64,000 bases of DNA, from NCBI GenBank assembly GCA_944320955.1, contig CALUJL010000027.1:121060-185059 (forward strand), read 5' to 3'. The position numbers and the translations under genes are program-made. The DNA is from an uncultured Bacteroidaceae bacterium (GTDB lineage: Bacteria; Bacteroidota; Bacteroidia; Bacteroidales; Bacteroidaceae). The notes under the pieces were generated by a model, which saw only the letters and a list, made by a program, of their open reading frames with translations, was not told the DNA's origin and searched no databases. Shown in pieces: positions 48,601 to 60,131 of the stretch. Every line of letters begins with the position of its first letter. Position 1 is the first letter of the stretch.

Positions 48601-49870
48601 CTGCAATGGCTTCTTCGGTGGCCTCAGCATCTGTGAGCAAGAGCTGCAGGGCATCGACGGCTGCGGTCAGGTCTGCCTCGCTGGCCTGGCTGTGGGCCGG
48701 GGAGGCTTCCAGGCGGGCTAACACGTCGTCCAGCGTGTTGTTTTCGTATTGGTAGAGGCGGAAGTGGTCGGCTTTGGCGAAGTTTCCGTTGGCTCCGTCC
48801 GTGGTTACTCCGAAGGTCAGGCTGCCGTCGGTAACTTCGGTCTCCACGAGGTAGTCGCCGGCCTCGCCGATGGCGATGCTGTCTTCATTGGCTATCAGGT
48901 AGTAACCCTCGGTGCCGGTGAAGCTGGCGGCGGCGATGATGCGGTATTTCCCGTTGGGCAGGTCGTCGATGGTCTGCGTCACGGAGAAGTCGGGGAGCGT
49001 GTTCGATACCCAGTACTGGAGGTAGACGTTGCCGTCGCCAAAGGTGGGGATGCGGCCGTCTGCATTGTTGCGGGTGCAGAACTCGCTGTTTTCGGATCCG
49101 GCCTTGGTCCATCCGGGGATTGTGGTCTGGCGGTCGTCCTGGTTCTCTTCAAAAGAGGGGTTGGTGATGAGGTTGGTCACGTCTTTCCGTATCCATCCGT
49201 AAGTAAAGGTGGGAAGGGCGACGGACTCGAGCTTTACGTTGTCCACCAGAAGGATGGGGCTGTCGCCGCCGCCGCTGTTGGCGGTTTTGAGGTAGCCGAA
49301 GCTGAAGGTGACTTCCCCGGCCTCGCTCAGGGTGAAGGTCATGGCGTTTTGTTTCCATACGCCTACCTCGTCGGCCAGGGCATCGGTGTAGGTTTCCGTT
49401 CCGCCGATGATGTATCCGCAGCGGCTGGCGGCGTTCTCAAGCGTCTGGCCTACCCATGTGTCGAAGCTCAGGCGGTACGTGCCGGCGGGGAGGTCGGCGC
49501 TCTGGCTCACGGCGAGGGTGGCGTCCGGGTTCCAGTGCTGCTTGATGGCCAGCACGGCGGTGTTGTTTTCGCTGACGGAGCTGCCGTTTTCCGGCGTGAT
49601 GGCGAGCACGGCGTTTTCTTCCCCATAGGGGATGGTGCCGAGTTTGTAGAACTCGTTGCTGCCTGCGGCGGGGGTTTCGGTCCAGCCGGGCACGTCGTAG
49701 ACGGTGTTGTCGGCCCCGATGCCCGTGGGGGTAGTCTCGAAGCCGGCGTTCTGCAGGTAATCGGCGGTGATGTCGGTCGTTTCCGCCTGCGCATAGAGGG
49801 GCGGGGCGACGACAGAGCACGCTGCCGCGGCGAGGGCCGCAGCAAGGAAATGGTGTAGTTTCCTGTTCAT
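45659..49870 (-). CDS. Large secreted modular protein with repeated carbohydrate-binding-like domains
   Basis: A 1403-residue exported protein (start MNRKLHHFLAAALAAAACSV, cleavage after YAQA). Four copies of a jelly-roll-like module share an opening N-x-(G/S/D)-F-E/D and PGWT and a G-x-Y-x-L/I core: about 38-215, 232-375, 510-655 and 905-1065. Helical linkers resembling FIVAR repeats lie at about 385-505 and 820-900, a segment SSTYYIYHPAADKF (about 670-810) looks lectin-like, and a DUF4859-like domain with DVEEVAAYFDMDVETF covers about 1080-1350. The tail YYTLDGIRIDSPAQGTYVEK resembles secretion-sorting tails of other Bacteroidetes. Likely a cell-surface glycan- or mucin-binding protein; no catalytic site seen. 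Composition is strongly acidic. Confidence 0.75.
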   Translation of the reverse strand: MNRKLHHFLAAALAAAACSVVAPPLYAQAETTDITADYLQNAGFETTPTGIGADNTVYDVPGWTETPAAGSNEFYKLGTIPYGEENAVLAITPENGSSVSENNTAVLAIKQHWNPDATLAVSQSADLPAGTYRLSFDTWVGQTLENAASRCGYIIGGTETYTDALADEVGVWKQNAMTFTLSEAGEVTFSFGYLKTANSGGGDSPILLVDNVKLESVALPTFTYGWIRKDVTNLITNPSFEENQDDRQTTIPGWTKAGSENSEFCTRNNADGRIPTFGDGNVYLQYWVSNTLPDFSVTQTIDDLPNGKYRIIAAASFTGTEGYYLIANEDSIAIGEAGDYLVETEVTDGSLTFGVTTDGANGNFAKADHFRLYQYENNTLDDVLARLEASPAHSQASEADLTAAVDALQLLLTDAEATEEAIAEAAETVATALEYLYLSEQGFASFRAEIDRLTEESAAYTEFPGYAAYQEALKAAEEAYASGTDELPKAIVALYDAEKACRLTDPSGEATFLIENPDFDENAEGWTTTTGAQNAGISSNKKTGTFETTLPHYENWNPTGMIGTMSQTISEIPNGKYILSIDAFRDQEPSNGADIPVDDTRAGVYAFANADKTPVLSSTPQTYTVETIVTDGTLTIGIESAEAVARWIGFDNVKLRFLGDLNPAPAEPSTAIDESSTYYIYHPAADKFMANNADATNGALYAMGSIEDEDAYKWEITLAPGADESAPDTVSLKQLSSGKYLNALSTNGWSMGLGDYDATGSRYIVNDAEGTYTLSNLRNTSKMIGFDNLNDGSTPYYDKGTGNNPYFKFYKADEYEEYALLLPYYRQKETLRERINEMKALQDGLLGGYHSEEDEEGLAATLAYALEIYEQTADAVALDSLTAAVGIVDDAIEVYKYSTMATADNPADFTFAIANADGELCSWHSIPGWTMDPASIGNWGGKAVDNDVLTGQSIELWNPSGSPFTVSLAQSIAGLPDGKYSLTLGAFAADQANGTTTGALYFFAGNRKADLQVSNPAGTDDEVVGAAQQYTIEDIYVSGGTLELGIRAEASNANWFGFDNVTLTYYGPKETLLVLTDSVTRTTDMGYTATFVDNHSAEICDFLLVDSLADESVTISPMNADGTLVENTTDGWFNAEGNLQAWGSDARVCVKYPADQYVLNAQEYFICTMPDVCEAGDVYTTQWAVMTATDTVVLRTVVTMAEPEVPEILTPAQCTNLGTVQIKAEAEADATGANTQEVTLDVEEVAAYFDMDVETFSETAAFYATARDSFALSPTANQGGYWLDANGEAIAWGTGAVFYLEPLTAKDYSTFHIGQFGGACAAGDEYQAKLYFVIGDEMVTLEVTYTIADDPTGIEETTAGAEPVATEYYTLDGIRIDSPAQGTYVEKVTYSDGSVKSQVIIRE

Positions 49871-50052
49871 GTTGTTAAGAGGTTTAGGTTAATGAATGAT
49901 AAGACAGACTGCTTTGTCGGGCTAAATGTAGGGATGTTTTTTGGTTTATGCAACCTTTTTTCGGGAAAATGTGGCGTTTTTTTATCGTCGGGCCTTTTCT
50001 TTCGGGCAAAACGGGGGGCACGGGCGCGGCGTAGCGGCGGGGGCGGCGGGCA

Positions 50053-50138
50053 AGAGCGCTGCCGGGCGGTGGAAAAAGCGCTGCCGGTTTTCGGGAAAAG
50101 TGCAGGCACTTTTGGCAAATACCGCTGCCGCTTTTTCC
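50053..50138. repeat. 22-nt-period intergenic repeat array v
   Basis: Four units (GCGCTGCCGGGCGGT, GCGCTGCCGGTTTT, GTGCAGGCACTTTT, CCGCTGCCGCTTTTT) between sufS and the large secreted protein gene. The rest of the 355-bp gap holds the suf terminator and AT-rich sequence before the secreted protein start. Confidence 0.85.
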
Positions 50139-50149
50139 TGCCTGCGCCG

Positions 50150-50200
50150 CGGGAAAAAAAGAGAAAGGGCGGACACTGCTTTTTTCGCGGTGCCCGCCCT
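50150..50200 (-). terminator. Terminator of the suf operon
   Basis: AGGGCGGACAC (50166-50176) pairs with GTGCCCGCCCT (50190-50200), with one mismatch; on the minus strand it is followed by TTTCTCTTTTTTT. Confidence 0.8.
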
Positions 50201-50225
50201 GTGGGGATTGGTGGCCGGGGGGGGG

Positions 50226-51437
50226 TCAGAACATCTTGCGGATGCGTTCGATGCCTTCGGCCAGGGTGTCGATTTCTTCCGTCGTATTGTAGAAGGCGAA
50301 GGAGGCGCGCACGGTGCCGCTGATGCCGTAGCGGTCCATGAGGGGCTGGGCGCAGTGGTGGCCGGTGCGTACGGCTATCCCGAGGCGGTCGAGCAGGGTG
50401 CCCGTGTCGAAAGGGTGGATGTCGCCCACGAGGAAGGAGAGGACGGCCGACTTCTGCGGCGCCCGGCCGAAGATGCGCAGGCCGGGGATGGCGGAGAGGC
50501 GCTCGGTGGCGTAGGCGAGGAGGCGGTGTTCGTAGTCGGCTATGCGGTCGAGCCCGATCTGCCCTACGTAGTCCAGGGCGCGGGCCAGTGCGTGGGTGCC
50601 TATGTAGTCGGGGGTTCCGGCCTCGAAGCGCAGGGGAGGGTCTTCGTAGTCGGTGCCGGAGAAGCGCACGTGCTTGATCATCTCGCCGCCGCCCTGGTAG
50701 GGGGGCAGCTGGCGCAGCAGTTCTTCCTTTCCGTAGAGCACGCCGATGCCCGTGGGACCGTAGAGCTTGTGTCCGGAGAAGGCATAGAAGTCGGCGTCGA
50801 GGGCCTGCATGTCGACGGGGATATGGGGGGTGGACTGGGCTCCGTCCACCAGCACCCGCGCCCCGGCCTCGTGGGCCAGGCGGACGATGTCGGCCACGGG
50901 GTTGACCGTGCCCAGCACGTTGCTCACGTGGGCGATGCTCACGAGCCGCGTGCGCCCCGAGAGCATCGATGCGAAGGCCTGCAGGTCGAGTTCGCCGGAG
51001 TCGCTTATGGGGATGACGCGCAGCTTGACGCCTTTGCGCTCCTGGAGCAGCTGCCAAGGGACGATGTTGCTGTGGTGTTCCATCTCGCTGACGATGATTT
51101 CGTCGCCCTCCTGCAGGAAAGCTTCGCCGAAGCTGCCGGCCACGAGGTTGATGCTCTCGGTGGTCCCGCGGGTGAAGACTATCTCGCTGGTGCTTCGGGC
51201 GTGGATAAAGCGGCGTACCGCCTCGCGGGCGGCCTCGTGGAGGTCGGTGGCCTGCTGGGAGAGGAAGTGGACTCCGCGGTGCACGTTGGCGTTGACGGAG
51301 TAATACTCCTCGCTGATGGCTTCTACCACGCAGCGCGGTTTCTGCGTTGTGGCGGCGTTGTCGAGGTAGATGAGCGGGCGGCCGTAGACCGTGCGGCTGA
51401 GGATGGGGAAGTCTTGGCGTATCTTCTGTATGTCCAT
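50226..51437 (-). CDS. sufS: Cysteine desulfurase of the SUF system
   Basis: A 403-residue PLP enzyme that takes sulfur from cysteine for Fe-S cluster assembly. The start IRQDFPILSRTVYGRPLIYL and NAATTQKP are typical; the PLP lysine is in SGHKLYGPTGIGVLYG (near 223) and the active Cys in RTGHHCAQPLMDR (near 361). It follows sufD by 11 nt. No SufE or SufU gene is in the window. Confidence 0.95.
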   Translation of the reverse strand: MDIQKIRQDFPILSRTVYGRPLIYLDNAATTQKPRCVVEAISEEYYSVNANVHRGVHFLSQQATDLHEAAREAVRRFIHARSTSEIVFTRGTTESINLVAGSFGEAFLQEGDEIIVSEMEHHSNIVPWQLLQERKGVKLRVIPISDSGELDLQAFASMLSGRTRLVSIAHVSNVLGTVNPVADIVRLAHEAGARVLVDGAQSTPHIPVDMQALDADFYAFSGHKLYGPTGIGVLYGKEELLRQLPPYQGGGEMIKHVRFSGTDYEDPPLRFEAGTPDYIGTHALARALDYVGQIGLDRIADYEHRLLAYATERLSAIPGLRIFGRAPQKSAVLSFLVGDIHPFDTGTLLDRLGIAVRTGHHCAQPLMDRYGISGTVRASFAFYNTTEEIDTLAEGIERIRKMF

Positions 51438-51448
51438 GGCGTGGGGGA

Positions 51449-52800
51449 TTATTTACACATCTTGCACCCTCTGCATTTCTCCATCTCGCCGCGGAAGCGC
51501 AGCTCTACGAGATGGCGCAGGCGGTCGGCCAGTGCGGGGATGCGGACTTGCCCGATGACGTCGGCGACGAAGGCCGACATGAGCAACAGGCGGGCTTCCT
51601 GCGGCGCGATGCCGCGCGTCTGCATGTAGAAGAGGGCGTTTTCGTCCAGCCGGCCGGTGCTCGATCCGTGGCTGCACTTGACATCGTCGGCATAGATCTC
51701 CAGTTGTGGCTGGGAGTACATGCGCGCCGTGCGCGTCATGCAGAGGTTTTTGTTGGTCTGCTGCGCGTCGGTCTGCTGCGCGCCGGGGCGGACGAGGATT
51801 TTGCCTGCGAAAGCGCCCGTGGCCTCTCCCTCGAGTACGTATTTATACAGCTCGCGGCTCGAACAGCGCGGCGCGCGGTGGTCGATGAAGGTGAGATTGT
51901 CCACGTGCTGCTGCTTGTCGCTGATGGCCATGCCCATGAGTGCGAGGTCGGCGCCGGGGCCTTCGAGCGTGGCATGCACGCGGTTGCGGCTGATGCCGTT
52001 GTGGAGCGTCAGGGAGTCCAGCAGGACGCGGCTGTCGGCCTGCTGCCGGAGGTAGACATTGGAGCAGCGGCGGGTGAGATGGTGCGTCTCTTCGAGCTCG
52101 TAGAGGTCGAACGATGCGCCGCGGCCTACGTAGATCTCGCAAATCTGTGTGGTGAGGAACTGGTGTTCGTCGAGGCTGTGGTCGCAGGAAAGCAGGCTGA
52201 GCCCGGCTCCATCCTCCAGTATGATGAGCAGGCGGCGGTGGGACATGAGGTCGGCGCCGGCGTGGTTGAGGTTGACGAGCTGCTGGACGCGGGGGACGCG
52301 CACGCCGCGGGGGACGTAGATGAAGAACCCGTCTTGGCAGTAGGCCGTGTTGAGTGCCGTGAGGGCATCGCTTCCGGGGTCGGCCAGGCGGCCGTAGTAT
52401 TTCTCCACCAGCGCGGGATGGGAGAGGGCCATGTCCTTGAGGCTTCCGGCGAGTACGCCGTCGGGCAGCTGCTGCGCCGCGGCGGGCGAGGCGGAGTGGA
52501 AGATGTCGTTGACCACGAGGTAGAGCTGGGTGCTCATGTTGGGCACTTCGCACTGGAAGACCTCGGCCGCGCTGGTGGGGACGAGGGTGCGGCGCAGGTT
52601 GAGCCCGTAGTCGGGGGCGAAGAGTGCGGGCACGTCGGTGTAGCGGGCTTCTTCCTGCCGGAGTGTGGGGAAGCCCTGTGCGGCGAAGGCCTGCATGGCC
52701 CGGCGGCGCGGGGCGTTGAGGGAGGGCGCGCTGCCGCTGTCGATGAGTTGGGCGCACTGCTCGAAGAGGTCGATGTATTGCTGTTCGGCTCCCATGTCTT

Positions 52801-52804
<4 letters not shown>
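51449..52804 (-). CDS. sufD: Fe-S cluster assembly scaffold SufD
   Basis: A 451-residue SufB/SufD family protein that pairs with SufB in the SufBC2D scaffold. The beta-helix core and C-terminal helical region are recognisable ([52 protein letters not shown]). Its start codon overlaps the sufC stop by 4 nt (ATGA), so the two are coupled. The end CRGCKMCK is Cys-rich. Confidence 0.94.
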
Positions 52805-53553
<749 letters not shown>

Positions 53554-53592
53554 GGTGTGCTGGTCTTTTGTTGCAGTTGTGGGGGAATGTCT

Positions 53593-53671
53593 GTTTTCAT
53601 GCAGGGTTTCCGGGCAGGAGTGCTGCCGCTTTCCGGGAAAAGCGCTGCATCTCCCGGGCGGGGGCGCTGCC

Positions 53672-53672
<1 letters not shown>
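53593..53672. repeat. 22-nt-period repeat array w, inside the suf operon
   Basis: Units CATGCAGGGTTTCC, GTGCTGCCGCTTTC, GCGCTGCATCTCCC and GGCGCTGCCTCAG in the 118-bp gap between sufB and sufC; the last unit reaches the sufB stop codon. Confidence 0.8.
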
Positions 53673-55138
<1,466 letters not shown>

Positions 55139-55149
55139 TATCGTGTCGG

Positions 55150-55198
55150 AATGAGAAACGGGAGCAACCGGCTCGCGAAAGAGCACGGGTTGCTCCCG
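55150..55198 (-). terminator. Hairpin between infB and sufB
   Basis: CGGGAGCAACC (55159-55169) and GGTTGCTCCCG (55188-55198) are perfect complements; on the minus strand GTTTCTCATT follows, so it is a weak or partial terminator. No separate suf promoter is visible after it, so readthrough may feed the suf genes. Confidence 0.6.
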
Positions 55199-55241
55199 CA
55201 GGATCTGGTATGTTTTCTGAAGTCGCGCTGCTCCGGGGGCG

Positions 55242-58064
55242 TCAGAGGCTCTGTTTGATTTCCACTTCCTCGAAGGTTTCGATGAGGTCGCCTACCTGGA
55301 GGTCGTTGCAGTTGGTGAGGCTGATGCCGCATTCGAAGTTGGTCGGGACTTCTTTCACATCGTCTTTGAACCGCTTGAGGGCATTGATCTGCCCGGTGTA
55401 GACCACGATTCCGTCGCGGATGAGGCGTGCCTTGTCGGTGCGTTTCACCTTTCCTTCCTTCACGACGGCGCCGGCCACGAAGCCCACCTTGCTGATGTGG
55501 AATACTTCGCGCACTTCTACCGTGGCTGTCACCTGTTCTTTCAGCTCGGGGGCGAGCATTCCTTCCATGGCGGCCTTGATTTCCTCGATGGCGTCGTAGA
55601 TGATGGAGTAGGTGCGTATGTCTACGCCTTCCTGCTCGGCCAGTTTGCGCGCTGCGGCCGAGGGGCGCACCTGGAAGCCTACGATGATGGCGTTGGAAGC
55701 GGCGGCCAGGCTGACGTCGGACTCGGAGATCTGGCCGACGGCCTTGTGGATTACGTTGACCTGTATGCGCTCGGTGGAGAGTTTGATGAGGGAGTCGCTC
55801 AGGGCTTCTATGGATCCGTCCACGTCGCCCTTGACGATGATGTTCAGTTCCTTGAAGTCGCCCAGCGCGATGCGGCGGCCCAGTTCGTCGAGGGTCAGCG
55901 TCTTGTGGGTGCGGAGGCCCTGCTCGCGCTGGAGTTGCTCGCGCTTGGTGGCGAGTTCGCGGGCTTCTTGCTCGGTGGACATGACGTGGAACGTGTCGCC
56001 GGCCTGCGGCGCCCCGTTGAGGCCGAGGATGAGTGCCGGCTCGGAGGGGCCGGCTTCTTTGATGCGCTGGTTGCGTTCGTTGAACATGGCCTTGATGCGT
56101 CCGTAGTGGGTGCCGGCCAGGACGATGTCGCCCACCCGCAGGGTGCCGTTGGAGACGAGCACGGTGGCCACGTAGCCGCGGCCCTTGTCGAGTGTGGACT
56201 CGATGATGGAGCCGGTGGCCTTGCGGTCGGGGTTGGCTTTCAGGTCGAGCAGCTCGGCTTCGAGCAGGACTTTCTCCAGGAGTTCCTGCACTCCGATTCC
56301 TTTCTTGGCCGAAATGTCCTGCGACTGGTACTTGCCGCCCCATTCTTCGACGAGGTAGTTCATGTTTCCCAATGCTTCTTTTATCTTGTCGGGATTGGCA
56401 TTGGGCTTGTCGATCTTGTTGATTGCGAAAACGATGGGCACTCCGGCGGCGGAAGCGTGGTTGATGGCTTCCTTGGTCTGGGGCATTACGTCGTCGTCGG
56501 CAGCTACGATGATGATGGCTATGTCGGTCACTTTGGCGCCCCGCGCACGCATGGCGGTGAAGGCTTCGTGTCCCGGCGTGTCGAGGAAGGTGATTCGCCG
56601 TCCGTCGTCGAGCTTTACGTTGTAGGCGCCGATGTGCTGGGTGATTCCGCCTGCCTCGCCGGCAATGACGTTGGACTTGCGGATGTAGTCGAGCAGCGAA
56701 GTTTTACCGTGGTCCACGTGGCCCATCACCGTGACGATGGGGGGACGGGGCTGGAGGTCTTCTTCTTTGTCTTCTTCCTCTACTACGGCTTGTGCGACGT
56801 CTGCGCTGATGTATTCGGTCTTGAAGCCGTATTCTTCGGCCACGAGGTTGATGGCTTCGGCATCGAGGCGCTGGTTGATGGAAACCATCATGCCGATGCT
56901 CATGCAGGTGCTGATGACGCTCGTGACAGGCACGTTCATCATCGTGGCCAGCTCGTTGGCGGTGACGAATTCGGTCAGCTTCAGTGTCTTGCTCTCGGCC
57001 TGTTCCTGGGTTTCGAGCTGCTGGAGCTTGCTGTGTACGTTTTCGCGTTTTTCTTTCCGGTATTTGGAGGATTTTGTTTTGCCTTTGTTTGTGAGGCGGG
57101 CGAGGGTTTCTTTTACTTGTTTGGCCACGTCCTCATCGCTCACTTCGATGGGCTTGGGAGGAAGTGTGCTGCCTTTTCCGTGGCGGCTCTTGCCGCTTCC
57201 GGCTGCATTCGCCCCGTTGTCTTGCGGTTTGCGCTTGGCAGAGGGGGAGGATGCTGCGTTTTCTATGTTGTTGAGGTCTACCCGTTCCTTGTTGATGCGG
57301 CTGCGCTTTTTCTTCCGGCTTTCGCCCTCGGCGGCCTGTCCGGCTGCGGAGGGTGTGCCGGGCTTGTTGCGCGAGCGGTCTTTTTCTTCCCGCTCCTTGC
57401 GTTTTTCTTCTTTGCTTTTTTTCTTGGGGCGGGTACTTTGGTTGATGGCTCCGAGGTCTATTTTCCCGACGATGTTGAGGTGGGCTGCCGGTTGCTCGCT
57501 GGTGCGTATCTTGAAGATTTCTTCTTTTTTCTCTTTCTGCGCTTCGGGTTGCGGTTCGGGCTGGGGCTGTCCGGCTTCGCTGCGGGTGTTTCCCGGATTC
57601 GATGCAGGGGTTTCCAGGGTTTCCGCAGGGGCTTTTTCTGTCTTGGTTTCCTCTTCTGTCTTTTTCTCGGGAGTGTGCGGCTTGTTGAGCTGGTCGAGGT
57701 CTATTTTCCCCACAGGCTTGAACTTGGGTCTGGCCTCTTCGGGTATGGCGACGGGTATGAGGTCTTCTTCTTTGGCCTTGGGCTGTACGGAGGGGTCGGC
57801 CTCGGTCTTCTCGACCGGGGCTTTGCCTGTGGCGTTTGCGTTGCGCTTCCTGACTGTACGTTCCTGCATCAGTTGTTCGGTCTTCTTGCGCAAATCCACA
57901 TCTGTCTTGAATTCTTTGCAAAGCAAATCGTACTGTTCTTCTGTAATCTTGGCGTTCGGATTGGGTTCTGCCTCGATTTCGAATCCTTTCTTCTGCAGGA
58001 ATTCCACGATGGTTTGGACTCCTACGTTCAAGTCTTTTATTACTTTATTTAATCTTATGGCCAT
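55242..58064 (-). CDS. infB: Translation initiation factor IF-2
   Basis: A 940-residue GTPase that brings fMet-tRNA to the ribosome. An IF2_N domain (about 1-60) is followed by a long low-complexity Lys/Glu/Pro-rich linker (about 65-330), then a second N-terminal subdomain and the G domain: [18 protein letters not shown] (near 444-461), [17 protein letters not shown] and FAINKIDKP. Domains II-IV follow, ending in [19 protein letters not shown]. Length and layout are normal for Bacteroidetes. Confidence 0.97.
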   Translation of the reverse strand: MAIRLNKVIKDLNVGVQTIVEFLQKKGFEIEAEPNPNAKITEEQYDLLCKEFKTDVDLRKKTEQLMQERTVRKRNANATGKAPVEKTEADPSVQPKAKEEDLIPVAIPEEARPKFKPVGKIDLDQLNKPHTPEKKTEEETKTEKAPAETLETPASNPGNTRSEAGQPQPEPQPEAQKEKKEEIFKIRTSEQPAAHLNIVGKIDLGAINQSTRPKKKSKEEKRKEREEKDRSRNKPGTPSAAGQAAEGESRKKKRSRINKERVDLNNIENAASSPSAKRKPQDNGANAAGSGKSRHGKGSTLPPKPIEVSDEDVAKQVKETLARLTNKGKTKSSKYRKEKRENVHSKLQQLETQEQAESKTLKLTEFVTANELATMMNVPVTSVISTCMSIGMMVSINQRLDAEAINLVAEEYGFKTEYISADVAQAVVEEEDKEEDLQPRPPIVTVMGHVDHGKTSLLDYIRKSNVIAGEAGGITQHIGAYNVKLDDGRRITFLDTPGHEAFTAMRARGAKVTDIAIIIVAADDDVMPQTKEAINHASAAGVPIVFAINKIDKPNANPDKIKEALGNMNYLVEEWGGKYQSQDISAKKGIGVQELLEKVLLEAELLDLKANPDRKATGSIIESTLDKGRGYVATVLVSNGTLRVGDIVLAGTHYGRIKAMFNERNQRIKEAGPSEPALILGLNGAPQAGDTFHVMSTEQEARELATKREQLQREQGLRTHKTLTLDELGRRIALGDFKELNIIVKGDVDGSIEALSDSLIKLSTERIQVNVIHKAVGQISESDVSLAAASNAIIVGFQVRPSAAARKLAEQEGVDIRTYSIIYDAIEEIKAAMEGMLAPELKEQVTATVEVREVFHISKVGFVAGAVVKEGKVKRTDKARLIRDGIVVYTGQINALKRFKDDVKEVPTNFECGISLTNCNDLQVGDLIETFEEVEIKQSL

Positions 58065-58172
58065 TGTGTTGATTTACTTTCTGTTTTTAGGTTCTCGCTC
58101 TCTGTGGGGATGCGTGGGGGGCTTTGTGTCCCGGCCCTCCGGGGAGGTGGATTTCGCGGTGTCCGCAGCCGG

Positions 58173-59435
58173 TCAGGCTTCGTCGAACTCGGCTTTGAGG
58201 ATGCGGATTACGTCGTCTACGGTGTTTTCCTCCAGGTCTGCTTTCTCGATGAGCATCTCCCGTGGGGCATTGAGCACGGCTCTTGCGGTGTCGATGCCGA
58301 TGCTTTTGATGGCGTCGATGACCCAGCCGTCGATTTCGTCGCGGAATTCGTCGAGATAGATGTCCTCGTCTTCGGTTTCACCTTCGGGAAGGTCGCGGAA
58401 GACGTCGATGGTGTATCCCGTAAGCATGCTGGCCAGTTTGATGTTCAGGCCGTTCCGGCCGATGGCCAGGGAGACTTCTTCGGGACGGAGGTGCACTTCG
58501 GCTTTGCGGGCTTCCTCGTTGAGGATGATTTCCGTAATCTTCGCGGGGCTGAGCGTGCGTTGTATGAAGAGCGCGGTGTTCTGGGTGTAGTTGATAATGT
58601 CTATGTTTTCGTTGCGCAGCTCACGCACGATGCCGTGGATGCGGCTGCCCTTGACACCGACGCATGCGCCCACCGGGTCGATCCGCTCGTCGTAGCTCTC
58701 TACGGCCACCTTGGCCCGTTCGCCCGGGATGCGGGCTACTTTCTTGATGGTGATGAGCCCGTCGGCGATTTCCGGCACTTCCAACTCCAGCAGCCGCTCC
58801 AGGAAGAGCGGGGAGGTGCGGCTGAGTATGATTTTCGGGTTGTTGTTTTTGTTTTCCACGCGGTCGATCAGGGCGCGTACGGTCTCGCCTTTTCGGTAGA
58901 AGTCGGTGGGTATTTGTTCCGACTTGGGCAGCAGCAACTCGTTTCCCTCGTCGTCGAGCATGAGAATCTCCTTCTTCCATGCCTGGTAGACTTCGGCTGT
59001 GATGAGCGTGCCCACGCGGTCGATGTACTTGCTGTAGATACTGTCTTTCTCCAGTTCCAGGATTTTGGCCGAGAGGGCTTGGCGCAGGTTGAGGATGGCG
59101 CGGCGCCCGAATTCTTCGAAGTGCACCTCGTCGGTCACTTCCTCGCCTACTTCGTAAGAAGCGTCTATGGCCTGTGCCTCGGAGAGGGAGATTTGCAGGT
59201 TGGGGTCTTCCAGTTTGTCGTCTTCCACCACGGTGCGGTTACGCCAGATCTCGAAGTCTCCCTTGTCGGGGTTGACGATTACGTCGTAGTTGGCATCCGT
59301 TCCGAACATTTTGGCTATCACGTTCCGGAAAGACTCTTCCAAGACGCTGACCAAAGTGGCGCGGTCTATGTTTTTCAGTTCCTTGAATTCCTTAAAGGTG
59401 TCTATCAAACTGATGGTTTCTGCCTTTTTTGCCAT
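58173..59435 (-). CDS. nusA: Transcription termination/antitermination factor NusA
   Basis: A 420-residue RNA polymerase-binding factor. An N-terminal domain (about 1-130), an S1 domain (about 135-205) and two KH domains with ERIDPVGACVGVKGSRIHGI (near 252) and EVSLAIGRNGLNIKLASML (near 340) are visible; there is no long C-terminal acidic repeat region as in E. coli. It lies 18 nt after rimP. Confidence 0.96.
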   Translation of the reverse strand: MAKKAETISLIDTFKEFKELKNIDRATLVSVLEESFRNVIAKMFGTDANYDVIVNPDKGDFEIWRNRTVVEDDKLEDPNLQISLSEAQAIDASYEVGEEVTDEVHFEEFGRRAILNLRQALSAKILELEKDSIYSKYIDRVGTLITAEVYQAWKKEILMLDDEGNELLLPKSEQIPTDFYRKGETVRALIDRVENKNNNPKIILSRTSPLFLERLLELEVPEIADGLITIKKVARIPGERAKVAVESYDERIDPVGACVGVKGSRIHGIVRELRNENIDIINYTQNTALFIQRTLSPAKITEIILNEEARKAEVHLRPEEVSLAIGRNGLNIKLASMLTGYTIDVFRDLPEGETEDEDIYLDEFRDEIDGWVIDAIKSIGIDTARAVLNAPREMLIEKADLEENTVDDVIRILKAEFDEA

Positions 59436-59453
59436 GGGTATATGCGGTTATTT

Positions 59454-59921
59454 TCATTTAAAGCTGATGAGGTACTTGGTGTATTTCACGTCGCCGTAGC
59501 CGAAGCGGTGCTCCACGGTGCGGAGTTTGGGGCGCTTTTCGCCTTCTTCCTTCACCTTCTCTTCGCAGTTCAGGCTGAAGCCTTCCTCGTCGGCTGCGGC
59601 CAAGATGCCGCGGAGTTTGCGTCCTTCGCGGGTGAGGACTTCCACTTCGTCGCCGATGTGGATGAGGTATTGGCGCACGACTTTGAAAGGTTGCCCGATT
59701 CCGGCCGAGCCTACTTCCAGTTCGTAGTCTTCTTCGTCCCGGTCCAGGCGCGATTCCACGTAGCGGCTGAGGTCTACGCAGTCATCGATCCATACCCCTT
59801 GGTCGTGATCCATCTCGATTACTATCCGATTGTCGGCACTTATGGTCAGGTCGGTCAGGAAGTAGTCTTTCCCTTCCATCCATTCATCCACAATCTGGCT
59901 TACCACTTCTTTTCTTATCAT
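59454..59921 (-). CDS. rimP: Ribosome maturation factor RimP
   Basis: A 155-residue factor for 30S subunit maturation; conserved parts are VIEMDHDQGVWIDDCVDLSR and YELEVGSAGIGQPFKVVRQY. The ATG at 59921 is preferred to 59972, because the upstream frame runs through the leader hairpin. First gene of the rimP-nusA-infB operon. Confidence 0.93.
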   Translation of the reverse strand: MIRKEVVSQIVDEWMEGKDYFLTDLTISADNRIVIEMDHDQGVWIDDCVDLSRYVESRLDRDEEDYELEVGSAGIGQPFKVVRQYLIHIGDEVEVLTREGRKLRGILAAADEEGFSLNCEEKVKEEGEKRPKLRTVEHRFGYGDVKYTKYLISFK

Positions 59922-59946
59922 TCCTGCGAATTTCAAGTATGGGTAC

Positions 59947-59969
59947 AAAAAAAGGGCTTCGTTCGCCCT
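59947..59969 (-). promoter_or_regulatory. Terminator-like hairpin in the rimP leader
   Basis: On the minus strand AGGGC-GAACGAA-GCCCT (59969-59953) is followed by a run of seven T residues (to 59947). It lies between the promoter and the rimP start codon, so it can act as an attenuator of the rimP-nusA-infB operon. Confidence 0.65.
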
Positions 59970-59990
59970 CACAAATCATCAATCACGCTG

Positions 59991-60020
59991 CAAATATACA
60001 CCATATTCTATGAATAGGCA
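59991..60020 (-). promoter_or_regulatory. Promoter of the rimP-nusA-infB operon
   Basis: Minus strand TTGC (60020-60017), 18-nt spacer, TATATTTG (59998-59991). The rest of the gap to the antiporter stop at 60132 shows only a short palindrome GGCAAGAGCTTGCC at 60017-60030. Confidence 0.6.
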
Positions 60021-60131
60021 AGAGCTTGCCTCCATTTTTCTTTTTTGTGCGCCTGCTTTTTCTGTGGCGGAGGCTGCCGTTTGCGATGTTTTGTTACAGG
60101 GGAAATACGGAAATCCGCCTCCCCCGGGCGT

